Shown here piece after piece: positions 45,497 to 54,957 of a stretch of DNA of 64,000 nt (positions are counted from its first letter, which is position 1; each line of letters begins with the position of its first letter). The translations under genes were made by a program, and so were the position numbers. Under the pieces are notes generated by a model. That model was given only the letters and a program-made list of their open reading frames with translations, was not told the DNA's origin and did no database searches. The DNA comes from Ulvibacterium sp. (lineage in GTDB: Bacteria > Bacteroidota > Bacteroidia > Flavobacteriales > Flavobacteriaceae), in assembly GCF_028285715.1 (NCBI RefSeq), contig NZ_JANQOO010000017.1, positions 310,001 to 374,000 on the forward strand, written 5' to 3'.

Positions 45497-45544
45497 TTCA
45501 AATATTTTAATGTTTACTAAAGAATTATGCCACAAACTGAGGTA

Positions 45545-45556
45545 GCTGAGCTCAGC
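45545..45556. promoter_or_regulatory. Perfect 12-bp palindrome upstream of operon
   Basis: GCTGAGCTCAGC is a perfect palindrome about 50 bases before the chosen start of the first gene. It could be an operator for the eight-gene operon; no regulator in the window is an obvious match. Confidence 0.45.
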
Positions 45557-45638
45557 CAGAAAGATTTAATTTTGCAATTCTTTGGGGAGGGGAAGTTGAA
45601 AAGTATTAAAAAAACATAAGAAGTAATTGCACGAAAAC

Positions 45639-45782
45639 CTTAAAAAAACTGAGGTTTTTCCTCAATTTTGGATGTTTTTTATGTAGAAGTCACCTATTCG
45701 GTGAGCATGAATTTCCATGTTGGTGAGAAGCCTTTATTTTGTAAGGTTTTCAAAGACAGGTTCTAGTCCCTCCGGCTCCACT
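45639..45782 (+). repeat. Island right-end repeat (intact copy)
   Basis: This is the intact counterpart of 31669-31810 with the same block order and spacing, ending in the attR core. A hairpin AAAACCT/AGGTTTT (45634-45658) overlaps its left edge. The conserved blocks may be integrase arm-binding sites. Confidence 0.65.
45767..45782 (+). other. Right attachment site (attR core)
   Basis: TCCCTCCGGCTCCACT repeats the tmRNA 3' end exactly (18605-18620). It lies 27,162 bases downstream and closes the island. Confidence 0.9.
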
Positions 45783-45787
45783 TCAGA

Positions 45788-45811
45788 AGCCACCTTTAGG
45801 GTGGCTTTTTT
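45788..45811 (+). terminator. Displaced original ssrA terminator
   Basis: AGCCACC (45788-45794) and GGTGGCT (45800-45806) form a stem followed by TTTTT, 6 bases after attR. Before island insertion this hairpin would have lain directly behind the tmRNA. Confidence 0.75.
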
Positions 45812-45904
45812 CGTTTCGCCTTCGGAAGTCGATGGGCCAAAAAGGCCTATCAGTAGTACTGAAAGATAAAGATATGCGAGGTTAATTTAGCTTAAAAGTG
45901 TCAT

Positions 45905-46936
45905 TTAATTTTTTAGCCGATATAGGGGGAAATAATTCGAAGTATTGCCATTGATTTGTCCATTTAACATGGTACTGCTAAGTTCTCTGTATGCCTCTTC
46001 ATCAACAATATATTTCCATATCTTGAATTCTCTAAAATCCTTGGAAAAACCACTCTTAAATCTAAAGAGTGAATCTTCCCTACTGCCCAAACCACCACCA
46101 AGATTAAAGTAGGTATATCCCTCATTTGTAACTTTTATCCGCATTTCATCGATAATGAGCTTTATTGGGTTTAATTTAAAGTGGGCCTCACTCAATCCGG
46201 ACAAATGATATTGAACAATTTTCCCTTTTTTCATAAACATTGAGGCTGCGATGATTTCTTTTGTTTCATTGCATACGCAAAGGGACAATTCCGACTCGTA
46301 CTCATCACTGGTCAATATTGATTTGTAGTAGTCTTTAGAAAAATAGTAGTCCTCACCGGCATTTACCCGATTCATATTCTGGTGATAGAGGCGAATAAAA
46401 TCATCCAGATGTTCCTCTATATCTCCTTTAATGACCGTGCAGGACTTACGCGATTTATTAAGGTAGGTTTTTAGCCTTCTATTAAATTTAGCCCTTTGAT
46501 CTACAATCGTATCGGTTAAGTCGATATTTACCACTTTTCCAAGTGTATTTACGTGACCTAGCCCTTCAAGAATAGTTTCTTGATGTTCCATGTAGGGGTG
46601 TAATCTTGAAAAGACGGACACAATATTATGTTCATTAAAAAATGTGTCCAATTCCTTTCCAAATTTTTCTTGATCAAAATTTGAATCTAAATTTATAGTT
46701 AAGGGACCTGCATATCCGTAAACGGAAGTTGCATCCTTTAATCCCGTATTTTCAATATCCCGAATCAGCAGGGGTAACAATACCGATGAATTCCCATTTG
46801 TATAATTTAAAAGTACGGGATGTTCATTAGTGCTCTTGGAAACTTGATGATAACTATGCGTATAATAAAAATCGGGATTTTCCGCCAAAGACAGTAACTC
46901 TTGCCATTTGGTTTTACATGTAATTGCTTCAATCAT
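45905..46936 (-). CDS. FemAB/GNAT-type acyl- or aminoacyl-transferase
   Basis: A 343-residue cytosolic protein with the double-GNAT look of FemAB/acetyltransf_6 proteins. The N-terminal half contains FYYTHSYHQV (about 23-32) and LLPLLIRDI, and the C-terminal half ITSMF-like strands around IIAASMFMKKGKIVQYHLSG (about 225-244) and FNLGGGLG. Such proteins transfer amino acids or acyl groups onto cell-wall or polysaccharide precursors, and are often encoded near polysaccharide clusters. It is 57 bases downstream of the flavoprotein gene. The substrate is not known. Confidence 0.65.
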   Translation of the reverse strand: MIEAITCKTKWQELLSLAENPDFYYTHSYHQVSKSTNEHPVLLNYTNGNSSVLLPLLIRDIENTGLKDATSVYGYAGPLTINLDSNFDQEKFGKELDTFFNEHNIVSVFSRLHPYMEHQETILEGLGHVNTLGKVVNIDLTDTIVDQRAKFNRRLKTYLNKSRKSCTVIKGDIEEHLDDFIRLYHQNMNRVNAGEDYYFSKDYYKSILTSDEYESELSLCVCNETKEIIAASMFMKKGKIVQYHLSGLSEAHFKLNPIKLIIDEMRIKVTNEGYTYFNLGGGLGSREDSLFRFKSGFSKDFREFKIWKYIVDEEAYRELSSTMLNGQINGNTSNYFPLYRLKN

Positions 46937-46993
46937 TTTTTGCGAATTATAATTTTGATTAGGGGAAAATATTTTGAAATTCCGTCTAACAAA

Positions 46994-48169
46994 TTAAATT
47001 CTGAACATGGCACCTTTCGGTTGTATGCCCAAGTAAGCCATACCTGCCTGATTAAGCCAATGGGGTTGAATAATTCCATGCTGAAGAACGGCATGAATAT
47101 CTCTATGTGCCCTTTCTATCCTATTTTCATTGTACAAGGAAACGGTTCCCGCGGCAGCATAAATTTCGGAGACCATACCTCTGGAGATTTCCGCGGCCTG
47201 AACCGAAGAAGACCATACATCCGCTAACTGCTCATCAGTATAGCGATTGCCTTTTTTGGATTCTTCCCAGATAACAGCCATGGCGTCATGTAATTGTTTT
47301 CTCATTGCCTTATGCAATGCCTTGCTTTTGGCAATAACATTTTGCACACGTTCCCGGTCTCTTAAATCTGGACTATTTCCGGGTGTTATCCTTTCAAAAC
47401 AGATGTTCACCAAATCGTCCATTGCCGCCTTGAATATGCCTAGTGCGATTGCAGCGTTACCGGCGGAATTATAGCACCCGATCGGTAAACGGCTATAGTC
47501 ATTGTCTATAGCTACGGGACTTTCGAAGTCTACCGCGTAACTTTCCTTAACAAACCAATCCTTAACTATAACATCATGGCTACCCGTGCCTCGTAATCCC
47601 CCAACATGCCAAGTATCCACGATTTCAATAGCCTCTTTGGGTATAAAGAAAAGTTTCAACTTTGCACCGGGCCCAAGGACGGTCGGTAGACCTTCACCCG
47701 TAACCAAACAACGCAGTACAAACCAGTCGGACAACTCACAGCCGGAAACCAAAGTCCATCTACCATTTATCCGATAACCATCGGGTACTATTTGAGCTAC
47801 CCCCTCTGGGCGGGCTGAATTGGCATAAACATGGGATGGATTATTATATACCTCATACATACTTTCCTCATTGAGAAAACGACCAAAGGTACAGGCCAAA
47901 TGATTGTTCCATACACTCCATCCAGCAGCGGCTTCCCCACTGCTTAGAATCTCATAGGCCTTTAAGACTTCTACCGGATCATCTTCCCAACCCCCTAGAA
48001 ATTTGGGCAGACCCATCCTAAATAGTCCCGTTTCTTTAAGATGTGCTACAAGTTTAGGAGCTAACTTTCTACTGTTCTCTGTTTCAGAACGATGTGCCAA
48101 TGCTGTAGTGAACACATCGTTAGCGGCATCCAAAGGGGCAATTGAAGAAATTTCTAGTGATTTACGCAT
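46994..48169 (-). CDS. Acyl-CoA dehydrogenase-like flavoprotein
   Basis: A 391-residue protein of the acyl-CoA dehydrogenase fold, in the branch with two-component flavin monooxygenases (HsaA/DszC-like). It has an N-terminal helical domain (LVAHLKETGLFRMGLPKFLGG), a beta domain (NGRWTLVSGCELSDWFVLRC, about 135-154) and a C-terminal four-helix bundle (EISRGMVSEIYAAAG). The position where acyl-CoA dehydrogenases keep a catalytic Glu is not obvious, which favours a monooxygenase or related reaction. Its likely cofactor is FMN or FAD. It is co-directional with the FemAB-like gene. Confidence 0.7.
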   Translation of the reverse strand: MRKSLEISSIAPLDAANDVFTTALAHRSETENSRKLAPKLVAHLKETGLFRMGLPKFLGGWEDDPVEVLKAYEILSSGEAAAGWSVWNNHLACTFGRFLNEESMYEVYNNPSHVYANSARPEGVAQIVPDGYRINGRWTLVSGCELSDWFVLRCLVTGEGLPTVLGPGAKLKLFFIPKEAIEIVDTWHVGGLRGTGSHDVIVKDWFVKESYAVDFESPVAIDNDYSRLPIGCYNSAGNAAIALGIFKAAMDDLVNICFERITPGNSPDLRDRERVQNVIAKSKALHKAMRKQLHDAMAVIWEESKKGNRYTDEQLADVWSSSVQAAEISRGMVSEIYAAAGTVSLYNENRIERAHRDIHAVLQHGIIQPHWLNQAGMAYLGIQPKGAMFRI

Positions 48170-48798
48170 CTTTTTAATACTATATATCCGATTTTAACTA
48201 TGAGGTCCACCAAAATCAAAACCAAAGAGCAAGATTGATGGCCAAATGTATTGGGGGCCAATATAGTATGAGAAAGGATACTCCATAAGAATTAATCGAT
48301 AAAGCATCCTTAATTTCCGATAAGATAATTCTGTACTTCAGATAATTTTAACGATTAAAGCTACACGGGTAATCAAGTGCTATAGCAAGATTTATTTATC
48401 AATGCCACGAAGTAGGACACATTTTTTAATGATTTTCTGAATTTTTTGGTTCTAAATTTTAATTTTTCGAAAATCAAGACATAACTTTTCCAAATAACAG
48501 TAGAGGACGATTACAAGGAGAATCCGTAAGGGTAAGATTTTTCGGTCAGATACCAACGACTAAAAATAAAGCATACGTTTCCAGTAACAATAAAAAAGCG
48601 GTGTACATTTTGCAGCAGCAAGCAAAGAATGGCAAAGTGGTCCAAGTACCAAAAAAGTCCAACAGATTTTATTAACGTTGGGACGTCTCCGATGGACAAA
48701 CCTCCCCCTCGCTACGTGATATACTTTAGCTTTGGAGGACATTTTATGGGTAGAAATTCAGCGAATACCCCTATCTTCGAAACCAACGATACAATTCC
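48170..48798. other. Intergenic region with a start-less reading frame
   Basis: No complete gene is supported. A plus-strand frame from 48463 to the stop at 48673-48675 reads as plausible protein (VRFFGQIPTTKNKAYV, VYILQQQAKNGKVVQVP), but it has no ATG, GTG or TTG in a sensible place. It may be the tail of a lost gene. The opposing short frames have no character. The rest is A/T-rich spacer. Confidence 0.35.
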
Positions 48799-49083
48799 AT
48801 GTCCAAAGGCACCTCTTGGTTACGAACCCTTATAGACCTCATTGAAGTCTTTTTGAATAGCGCGCAACGCAACAAACGCGGCCGAACCTGGCACCAACAT
48901 GTGGTGCCCTATAAAGAAGGCTGGGCGGTGCGCCGTGAAGGGAACCAACGGATAACAAGTAAACACCGAAAACAGAGTACGGCCATCAATAAGGCCAAAA
49001 GGTTGGCTCGAAAATACAAGGCGGATGTCATTATCCACCGCGCTAGCGGAGGGATGCGAGACCGGATTAATTATGGTGAGTAG
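48799..49083 (+). CDS. DUF2188 domain protein
   Basis: A 94-residue basic protein. Residues about 30-90 match DUF2188: WHQHVVPYKEGWAVRREG, then SKHRKQSTAINKAKRLARK and ADVIIHRASGGMRDR. The N-terminal 25 residues are a helix-like extension. The family is small and of unknown function. The gene stands alone, convergent with the oxidoreductase downstream. Confidence 0.8.
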   Translation: MSKGTSWLRTLIDLIEVFLNSAQRNKRGRTWHQHVVPYKEGWAVRREGNQRITSKHRKQSTAINKAKRLARKYKADVIIHRASGGMRDRINYGE

Positions 49084-49115
49084 AAACTAGATTCATTAAA
49101 GCCCTATTCCGAAGG

Positions 49116-50288
49116 TCACAAAGTATTCAGCCGAAACGCCATATCCTGGGCCGTAATGGCCAATTCCGCAGCTAGGAAGCAGTGGTCCTGTGTCATAGCC
49201 GTTTCCGTACGTTCCACCACATCGGTGACCAACTGTTCCCCATAAGGCATGTATACCTCACTACAATCAAAATACTTGGTCTCTTTTTGATTGACAAGGA
49301 ATAAGTGGTTACCGCCTTCACGGCCTGCTACGTCAATATACTTTCGCATTTCAATATACCCTTCGGTGCCTAGGATAAAAGTACGCCCGTCGCCCCAAGT
49401 GCCCAGGCCTTCCGGGGTAAACCAGTCTATCCGGATATAACCAGTAGCATGCTTGCTCCGAACGCTCATGTCCCCAAAATCCTGATAATCGGGATAGTCG
49501 GGAATATTGAAATTTCCGGTCTGTGCAAAACTAACCTCGGCCTGTTTGGAATTGGTATAGTACAGGAACTGATCACATTGGTGGGAGCCAATATCGCATA
49601 ATATACCCCCGGCTCGATCTGGTTCAAAAAACCAATCCGGTCTGCTCTTGGGCCGCATACGGTGAGGGCCTAGGCCTATAAGTTGAACCACCTTACCAAT
49701 GGCCCCATCCTGCACCAGTTTCCCAGCCTGAACCGAAGCGGGATTGGCCAAACGTTCACTGTAGGTAATGGAATAAATACGTTGGGTCTCCTTTTGTACC
49801 TGCTTTGCCTCACGCAGCTGCTCCAAAGTGACAATGCCGGGTTTATCCGCCATAAAGTCCTTGCCCGATTTCATAACCCGAATTCCCAACGGGGCACGCT
49901 CTACGGGAATGGAGGCACTGGCTACCAATTGTATAGTGGTGTCCTCAATTATTTCATCCTCGCTCTTGGCAATGGTCGCTTGGGGATATCGCTTGGTAAA
50001 GCTCTGCAATAAATCCGGCTCCTTGGCATATACGGCCACCAAGGTTCCACCTCCATCCAACAACGAATTGACCATCCCATAGATATGGCCATGATTAAGC
50101 CCTATTACCGAGAATCGAATGGTATGTTTTGGCGCGGACCGTTTTTGGAGCTTTATGACAATTTCTTGGAGTTGCGATGCAGTGTGTAAATTCTGCCCAA
50201 ATAATGAAGTTGGTATCATTGAAGCAGCAGCGATTACCGCCACCGAAGAAACCCCTTTTGTCAAAAAATTGCGTCTGCCAAATTCCAT
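49116..50288 (-). CDS. Gfo/Idh/MocA-family oxidoreductase, Tat-exported
   Basis: A 390-residue protein. It starts with a twin-arginine signal (GRRNFLTKG, then a hydrophobic Ala/Val stretch ending near SLFGQ, residue about 31). A Rossmann start follows (FSVIGLNHGHIYG, about 58-70). It has MADKPGIVT with the catalytic-type Lys, and a beta-sheet substrate domain. These enzymes oxidise or reduce sugars with NAD(P), and Tat export allows a prefolded, cofactor-loaded form in the periplasm. It is likely to act in polysaccharide or sugar processing. A broken gene lies upstream on the same strand. Confidence 0.88.
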   Translation of the reverse strand: MEFGRRNFLTKGVSSVAVIAAASMIPTSLFGQNLHTASQLQEIVIKLQKRSAPKHTIRFSVIGLNHGHIYGMVNSLLDGGGTLVAVYAKEPDLLQSFTKRYPQATIAKSEDEIIEDTTIQLVASASIPVERAPLGIRVMKSGKDFMADKPGIVTLEQLREAKQVQKETQRIYSITYSERLANPASVQAGKLVQDGAIGKVVQLIGLGPHRMRPKSRPDWFFEPDRAGGILCDIGSHQCDQFLYYTNSKQAEVSFAQTGNFNIPDYPDYQDFGDMSVRSKHATGYIRIDWFTPEGLGTWGDGRTFILGTEGYIEMRKYIDVAGREGGNHLFLVNQKETKYFDCSEVYMPYGEQLVTDVVERTETAMTQDHCFLAAELAITAQDMAFRLNTL

Positions 50289-50479
50289 AAGCTTTGTTCG
50301 TTTAAGTATTTATATACGGTTCGTTCTAAATTAAGGAATTTCTTTTCGCCTTGGCATCTGAATTTGGCTTTGAAGGTATAGGACAGGACAACTTCATCAG
50401 TATACAAAACTACAAATCGAGGTTAACAACTTTAATCAAGACAATAGTCAACATTTTTAGGAGTACGAGACTCATGAAT

Positions 50480-50833
50480 ATGTTTGGTCCATTCCGCAGG
50501 TGGAAATAACTCTAAATCCAGGTGCAGTTCAAAACCCGGGATACCAAATTTTCCTTCAGGTTTTTTCCATATCCGTAGCTATACTGGTAAGTTTCCCTTC
50601 GATGTACAAATTCAAGAGCTTTTTAGCCGGCCGGCTTCACATATAGAGCCATTTCATGTTAGTAGTGAATCGGCTATCACAATGGTATGAGCCGTATACA
50701 CAATGATATAATTTGGGTTTCCATGGCTAAGGCGATAACAGCTCGGAAGTGGTCATAAGAGATTTAATTTACCCAGGCCGTTTGCAATGAGTGTCCATTT
50801 GTAGCACTGCCCAACTTTATATGACTTGAGCAT
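50480..50833 (-). pseudogene. Degraded gene, family not identified
   Basis: Reading the minus strand from a possible ATG at 50833, protein-like segments occur in different frames: MLKSYKVGQCYKW, then YDHFRAVIALAMETQ, then YTAHTIVIADSLLT, then KKLLNLYIEGKLTSIATDME, then KFGIPGFELHLDLELFPPAE. Joining them needs several frameshifts and skips stops. The strong codon-like character of each piece argues for a recently decayed gene of about 115-120 codons. I cannot name the family. Confidence 0.45.
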
Positions 50834-51442
50834 CTATTTTATCATTTTAAAGAGTGGACTGTGCAAATATACTTGCCTCCCATTGTTGCTAATTGCAATA
50901 AACAGAACATACCAAGCAATCAAACTTAGTGCAATCATCTCACCCCCGTCTTCAATTAATCCAAAAAAACCTCCCAAGAGATAGGTATCCGAAAAATAGG
51001 AATGTATTATGTCTATGAATATTCCAAAAAACAGTAAAACAGTAAGTAGGAGGGTCAAATCCAGAAAGAATTTTCTATAAGTTCTATCTCCTGAGATATA
51101 GCAATAGGCAATCAATGGTAAAATTGTTATTCCAGCAATAAATGCGTGGAGCAACTCTCCGTAATTCACAGACTCCAAACCCATAATGGGTTGAATATCC
51201 AGATATGTTACCAAGAATTTGCCCGTAGTTTCATGGAGTTTAAAAGCATCGTCCAAAAGCATTACCAGAAAAAGTACAAACCAACAAAAAAGGAATTTTC
51301 TCTTTTTTTGAAATATAAGGTACGTTATGATTAATAAGATTATGGCAAATTTTATATATTGAAATATCTCTGGTAAGCCTCCATCATAACCTAAATTTAA
51401 AAATTCCACTCTTTTATTGACAAACGGAAGGATTAAGTGCAA
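50834..51442 (-). CDS. Multi-pass membrane protein, unknown
   Basis: A 202-residue protein with about six hydrophobic segments (around 1-10, 30-44, 48-63, 90-113, 127-149, 163-185). A polar loop, DDAFKLHETTGKF, lies near 64-76 and GLIEDGGEMIAL near 160-171; acidic residues next to membrane segments could be functional. No family is recognised. It is separated from the exopolysaccharide genes by about 380 bases and from the broken gene by none. Confidence 0.6.
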   Translation of the reverse strand: MHLILPFVNKRVEFLNLGYDGGLPEIFQYIKFAIILLIITYLIFQKKRKFLFCWFVLFLVMLLDDAFKLHETTGKFLVTYLDIQPIMGLESVNYGELLHAFIAGITILPLIAYCYISGDRTYRKFFLDLTLLLTVLLFFGIFIDIIHSYFSDTYLLGGFFGLIEDGGEMIALSLIAWYVLFIAISNNGRQVYLHSPLFKMIK

Positions 51443-51820
51443 AAGAATAAACCCGAAATCTATTATTATCAGAAAAGATAAAAAAAGTTAGTCCATTTGT
51501 GGGAAAAATGGTTTAGGTAATTCAAACTAAAACAATTTAGGATTTGAAAATATCAAATAAATACTAGGATAAGAGCATTTTTTCTAAAAAAAATTAATGT
51601 TAAAAAAACAAAAATTTAACTTTTAGATAAAATTATTCCCTCTGTACTTTACGGTAGAGTTATCTACGATCTTACTCTGGAAAACTATCTTTATGGAGGC
51701 TCAAAGATTTTTTAGTGATTTTGTACTTAATCGATGTTAAATACCTTGATAATCAATTAAGGTGTCAAAACCAACGAGGGCAGAATTAAAACTCAGAAAG
51801 CATGTATCAATGCTATCCCC
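51443..51820. other. Intergenic, no gene seen
   Basis: An A/T-rich spacer between the membrane-protein gene and the end of the exopolysaccharide cluster. I see no RNA gene or convincing terminator. TTTACGG and TTATCTACG near 51650 show no recognisable promoter pairing. Confidence 0.4.
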
Positions 51821-52540
51821 TTAGTTTATGTAAGAAAGCTTTAGTGTTTTTTTACACATTGTCAAAAAACGCTTTTTTAACCCCTTTTCTCTCCAACTAC
51901 CAGCGCAATGGTGTATTCCCAGGGATACGCCGTTGTTTTTTATTTTTCCCATCTGCATTTTGTTCCTTGGCGTCGGAGGATGATAACTTAATCTGTCTGG
52001 GTTGAAGATATCAGGATAATTATTTTGCTTAAAAACTCTAGTCAAAAAGGCTGGACCCGTGGTTTCCTCTTCTAAGGTGGAATACGGTTCATTTTTATTC
52101 AGATTCCGATTTCTCCCACTTTTTAGGTCTTCAATAACATCAAGCCAAAATTGATGACTTGGCTCTGAGGCAAAGAAACAATTACCGATACCGTCAAACT
52201 TGTCACCATACTTTAGTTGTCTATTATAAGGAAGTACAACTCTATGAGTATCAAAATCAAAAGGATGAAGAACTTCATAGTCCAAATCCAGATACACCCC
52301 ACCGATTTTAAACATAATTAGATAGCGAAAAGCATCGGCTCGCATCACATTCGTAGGGAAACCCAAATAAGTTTCCAAAAAATCGGGAAATTCTTCTTCT
52401 ACGAACTTTTGCATGATATCATCTGTCCAAAGTTTATATCCCCAATCCGGATTTAGTTGTTTTACCTTGTCTACATATAATATCCATTCCGATGGGATTT
52501 CATCATTTTTCCACGTTTGATGTATTATTTTTGGTATCAT
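51821..52540 (-). CDS. GT32-type glycosyltransferase
   Basis: A protein of about 239 residues from the ATG giving MIPKIIHQTWKND, where family members usually begin; an upstream ATG at 52582 adds 14 residues. GT32 features are IPKIIHQTW at the N terminus, NVMRADAFRYLIMFKIGGVY and the DLDYEV metal motif (DxD, about 85-87). GT32 enzymes transfer hexoses to polysaccharides or glycolipids from nucleotide sugars. It is the last gene of the exopolysaccharide cluster in the window. Confidence 0.85.
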   Translation of the reverse strand: MIPKIIHQTWKNDEIPSEWILYVDKVKQLNPDWGYKLWTDDIMQKFVEEEFPDFLETYLGFPTNVMRADAFRYLIMFKIGGVYLDLDYEVLHPFDFDTHRVVLPYNRQLKYGDKFDGIGNCFFASEPSHQFWLDVIEDLKSGRNRNLNKNEPYSTLEEETTGPAFLTRVFKQNNYPDIFNPDRLSYHPPTPRNKMQMGKIKNNGVSLGIHHCAGSWREKGLKKRFLTMCKKTLKLSYIN

Positions 52541-52641
52541 TGTTATATCGTTAAATGCCTTTTTCTTGATGGGCATATACAAACGGTTGTTTCCATTGGG
52601 AATTACGAGGCCGCCCTGGAATTAAGCTAAATCACCTCCAA

Positions 52642-54957
52642 TCATGACTTCTGCCCATAACCATAGCCATACTGTTTTGAATCTTTGGGACTCACATCAT
52701 TAAGTACGAAAGCCATATTGGCAAGTTTCCTTTTGTTGTGCAAGTCTTTGGAAAAATTCAAGAGCTTTTTGTCGGTAAAGCCGGCGCGCATTACATAAAG
52801 CGTAATATCAGCATATTTTGAAATTAACAGTGTATCGGCCACCAACATCGTAGGGGCTGTATCTACAACCATATAATCGTAAGCTTCCTTGGCGGAAGTG
52901 ATAAAAGTTTCAAAACCTTCATTGGACAACAATTGCGGAGCGTTGGGGGGAACAGGCCCGCTTAGGCACACTTTGTGATATCTATTATTCTCCAGTCCGG
53001 GGTACACAAATTCATTCCAATGTATCCTAGGGTCTTTCAAATAATCCGCCAAACCCTTAGTACTTTTGCCCATACCAAAATAATCATGGAGCGTAGGACT
53101 TCGCAAGTCAGCGTCCAGTAGCAGTACCTTCTTGTTTAAACTTGCAAAGGCCACCGATAAGTTATAGGCCAATAGACTCTTGCCTTCACCCTCTATAGAT
53201 GAGGTCACATAAATGACCCTACCCTGTCCTTTATCGGATTTTGGCAGAAAATAATTCACATTGGTTGCCAAAATCCGAAACGATTCGGCCAGAATAGATC
53301 GGTCATGGGCGTTATGGAACTTTTTTATCTTTCTTAAATGGGGAATTTCACCCAATACTGAAATTTCCGATGGGCTATTTTCAATATCCGAACGTTCTAC
53401 AATCTTGCCGTTCATCGAAAACTTAAGATACAGGAGTCCAAAGGGCAGTAGCAAACCCATAAGCAAGCCAATTGGGTATACGATTCGCTTTTTTGGAGAC
53501 AAAGGCTCAGTGCTGGTCAAGGCATAGTCGACAACTTTTATGGAAGGCGCGGTAGTGGCATAGTTCATAGCGGCTTCCTCACGCCTTTGCAATAGCAAAA
53601 GAAAAAGATTTTCCTTTATACTCTGTTGTCGCTCTATGGCCCTCAAGGTTTTTTCCTTTTCAGGAAGTTGGGAAAACATACTATTGGCCTGGCTCTTTTC
53701 GCGATTCAGTTGTCTCAGGGATAACTTCAATTGGGTTTGGTATACATTTAAGGACCTTAGAATATTTACCTTTAGATTCTCCAATTGACCAGACAGCGTA
53801 ACCAGGGTAGGGTGATTTTCACCTACGGTGGCCACCAATTTTTCTCGTTGTATGGCCATCTCATTGTATTCGGCTACCAAGGAATTAATACCGCTATTTT
53901 CCAATCCCACATCAACGGGCAACAAGCCATAGGCCGATTGCCCCACAACCGCATTTTTGAGTAAGGAAGCCAAGGAAATCTGGGTTTCCAGGTTGGTCAC
54001 TTCATCCTGTGTTATCGCTTTCCGCTGTAAGGAAAAATCAGCATCGGATTCAATATAGGTCAATGCATTGGCCCGCTTAAAACTTTCTTTTCCCACTTCT
54101 ATGGAATCCAGTTCCCCGGATAGGTAAACGAACCGTTCATCGATAAATTCCAGGGTACGTTTGGAAATCAACTGCCTATCAATAATACCATCTTGGTTAA
54201 ATTTATTAATCAATTCATTGATTACGGTTTCCGATCTATCAGGGCTCTGCCCTTTTATGGAAAGGGAAAGTACCTCGCTTTTCTTATCGGTAGGGTTCAC
54301 CTGCAATTTGTTGGACAGATCGAACACCGCATCCTTTATCGATTTTAGGACAATCCTAAATTCTATACCCTCATATTCCATAGGCTGGGCACTTTCCAAA
54401 AACGTGATATTGAAGGGAAGTCCTGTCGGTAAAGTATCTTGTTCCGTAAAACCGATAGTAGTCATTTCGCCGTTCCCATCCGTAATTTGAGCCTTAAAGG
54501 CATCCATGGTAATATCATAGATCCTAGTCTTTCCTATGCTGTCCTCGGCGATCAGTTTAGTAATGGCAAAAGGGGGGTTCCAAATTTCGGTAGTCTTTAT
54601 ATTCCCTTTGTGGAAATAGGACACATCCAGATGTAGGGCCTCCACCACCTGCCGTAAAATACGGTACGACTTTAGGACCTGTATCTCATTGCCCAAATTG
54701 ATTCCTGCATTTCCGCTAAGCATGGCCACGGGATCTGGAGTGATATCCATTTCCTTGGCCTCATCAATAATCTTGATCTTGGCGACAGATTCATAAACTA
54801 TGGGGGCATAGCGCATATAGGCATAAGCTAGACCTAGGCAGACTAAGACCCACATTACGAACCAGGGCCAGTACCGAAGATATTTTTTGGTGAGCTCCCA
54901 TATATTGACAGATTCCTCTGCCTCGTCATAATCTAAACTGAAGGGTGATTCCGACAT
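52642..54957 (-). CDS. Polysaccharide chain-length/tyrosine autokinase (Wzc type)
   Basis: A 771-residue inner-membrane protein. Its N-terminal part has a Wzz-type chain-length domain with membrane segments near 30-52 and 500-520, and a long coiled coil between about 260 and 420. The cytoplasmic kinase begins with Walker A SSIEGEGKS (about 584), followed by VLLLDADLR (Walker A') and DYMVVDTAPT (Walker B). The C terminus has a short Tyr cluster (QYGYGYG) that could be autophosphorylated. Such BY-kinases control polymer length and export with an outer-membrane channel, which is not in the window. Confidence 0.92.
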   Translation of the reverse strand: MSESPFSLDYDEAEESVNIWELTKKYLRYWPWFVMWVLVCLGLAYAYMRYAPIVYESVAKIKIIDEAKEMDITPDPVAMLSGNAGINLGNEIQVLKSYRILRQVVEALHLDVSYFHKGNIKTTEIWNPPFAITKLIAEDSIGKTRIYDITMDAFKAQITDGNGEMTTIGFTEQDTLPTGLPFNITFLESAQPMEYEGIEFRIVLKSIKDAVFDLSNKLQVNPTDKKSEVLSLSIKGQSPDRSETVINELINKFNQDGIIDRQLISKRTLEFIDERFVYLSGELDSIEVGKESFKRANALTYIESDADFSLQRKAITQDEVTNLETQISLASLLKNAVVGQSAYGLLPVDVGLENSGINSLVAEYNEMAIQREKLVATVGENHPTLVTLSGQLENLKVNILRSLNVYQTQLKLSLRQLNREKSQANSMFSQLPEKEKTLRAIERQQSIKENLFLLLLQRREEAAMNYATTAPSIKVVDYALTSTEPLSPKKRIVYPIGLLMGLLLPFGLLYLKFSMNGKIVERSDIENSPSEISVLGEIPHLRKIKKFHNAHDRSILAESFRILATNVNYFLPKSDKGQGRVIYVTSSIEGEGKSLLAYNLSVAFASLNKKVLLLDADLRSPTLHDYFGMGKSTKGLADYLKDPRIHWNEFVYPGLENNRYHKVCLSGPVPPNAPQLLSNEGFETFITSAKEAYDYMVVDTAPTMLVADTLLISKYADITLYVMRAGFTDKKLLNFSKDLHNKRKLANMAFVLNDVSPKDSKQYGYGYGQKS

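Noticed and set aside
18621-45782. Prophage
   Set aside because: No capsid, portal, terminase, tail or replication genes are seen; an amidase and an integrase alone do not make a prophage.
48511-48742. Two overlapping short minus-strand frames
   Set aside because: They have no recognisable protein features and overlap the opposing start-less frame.
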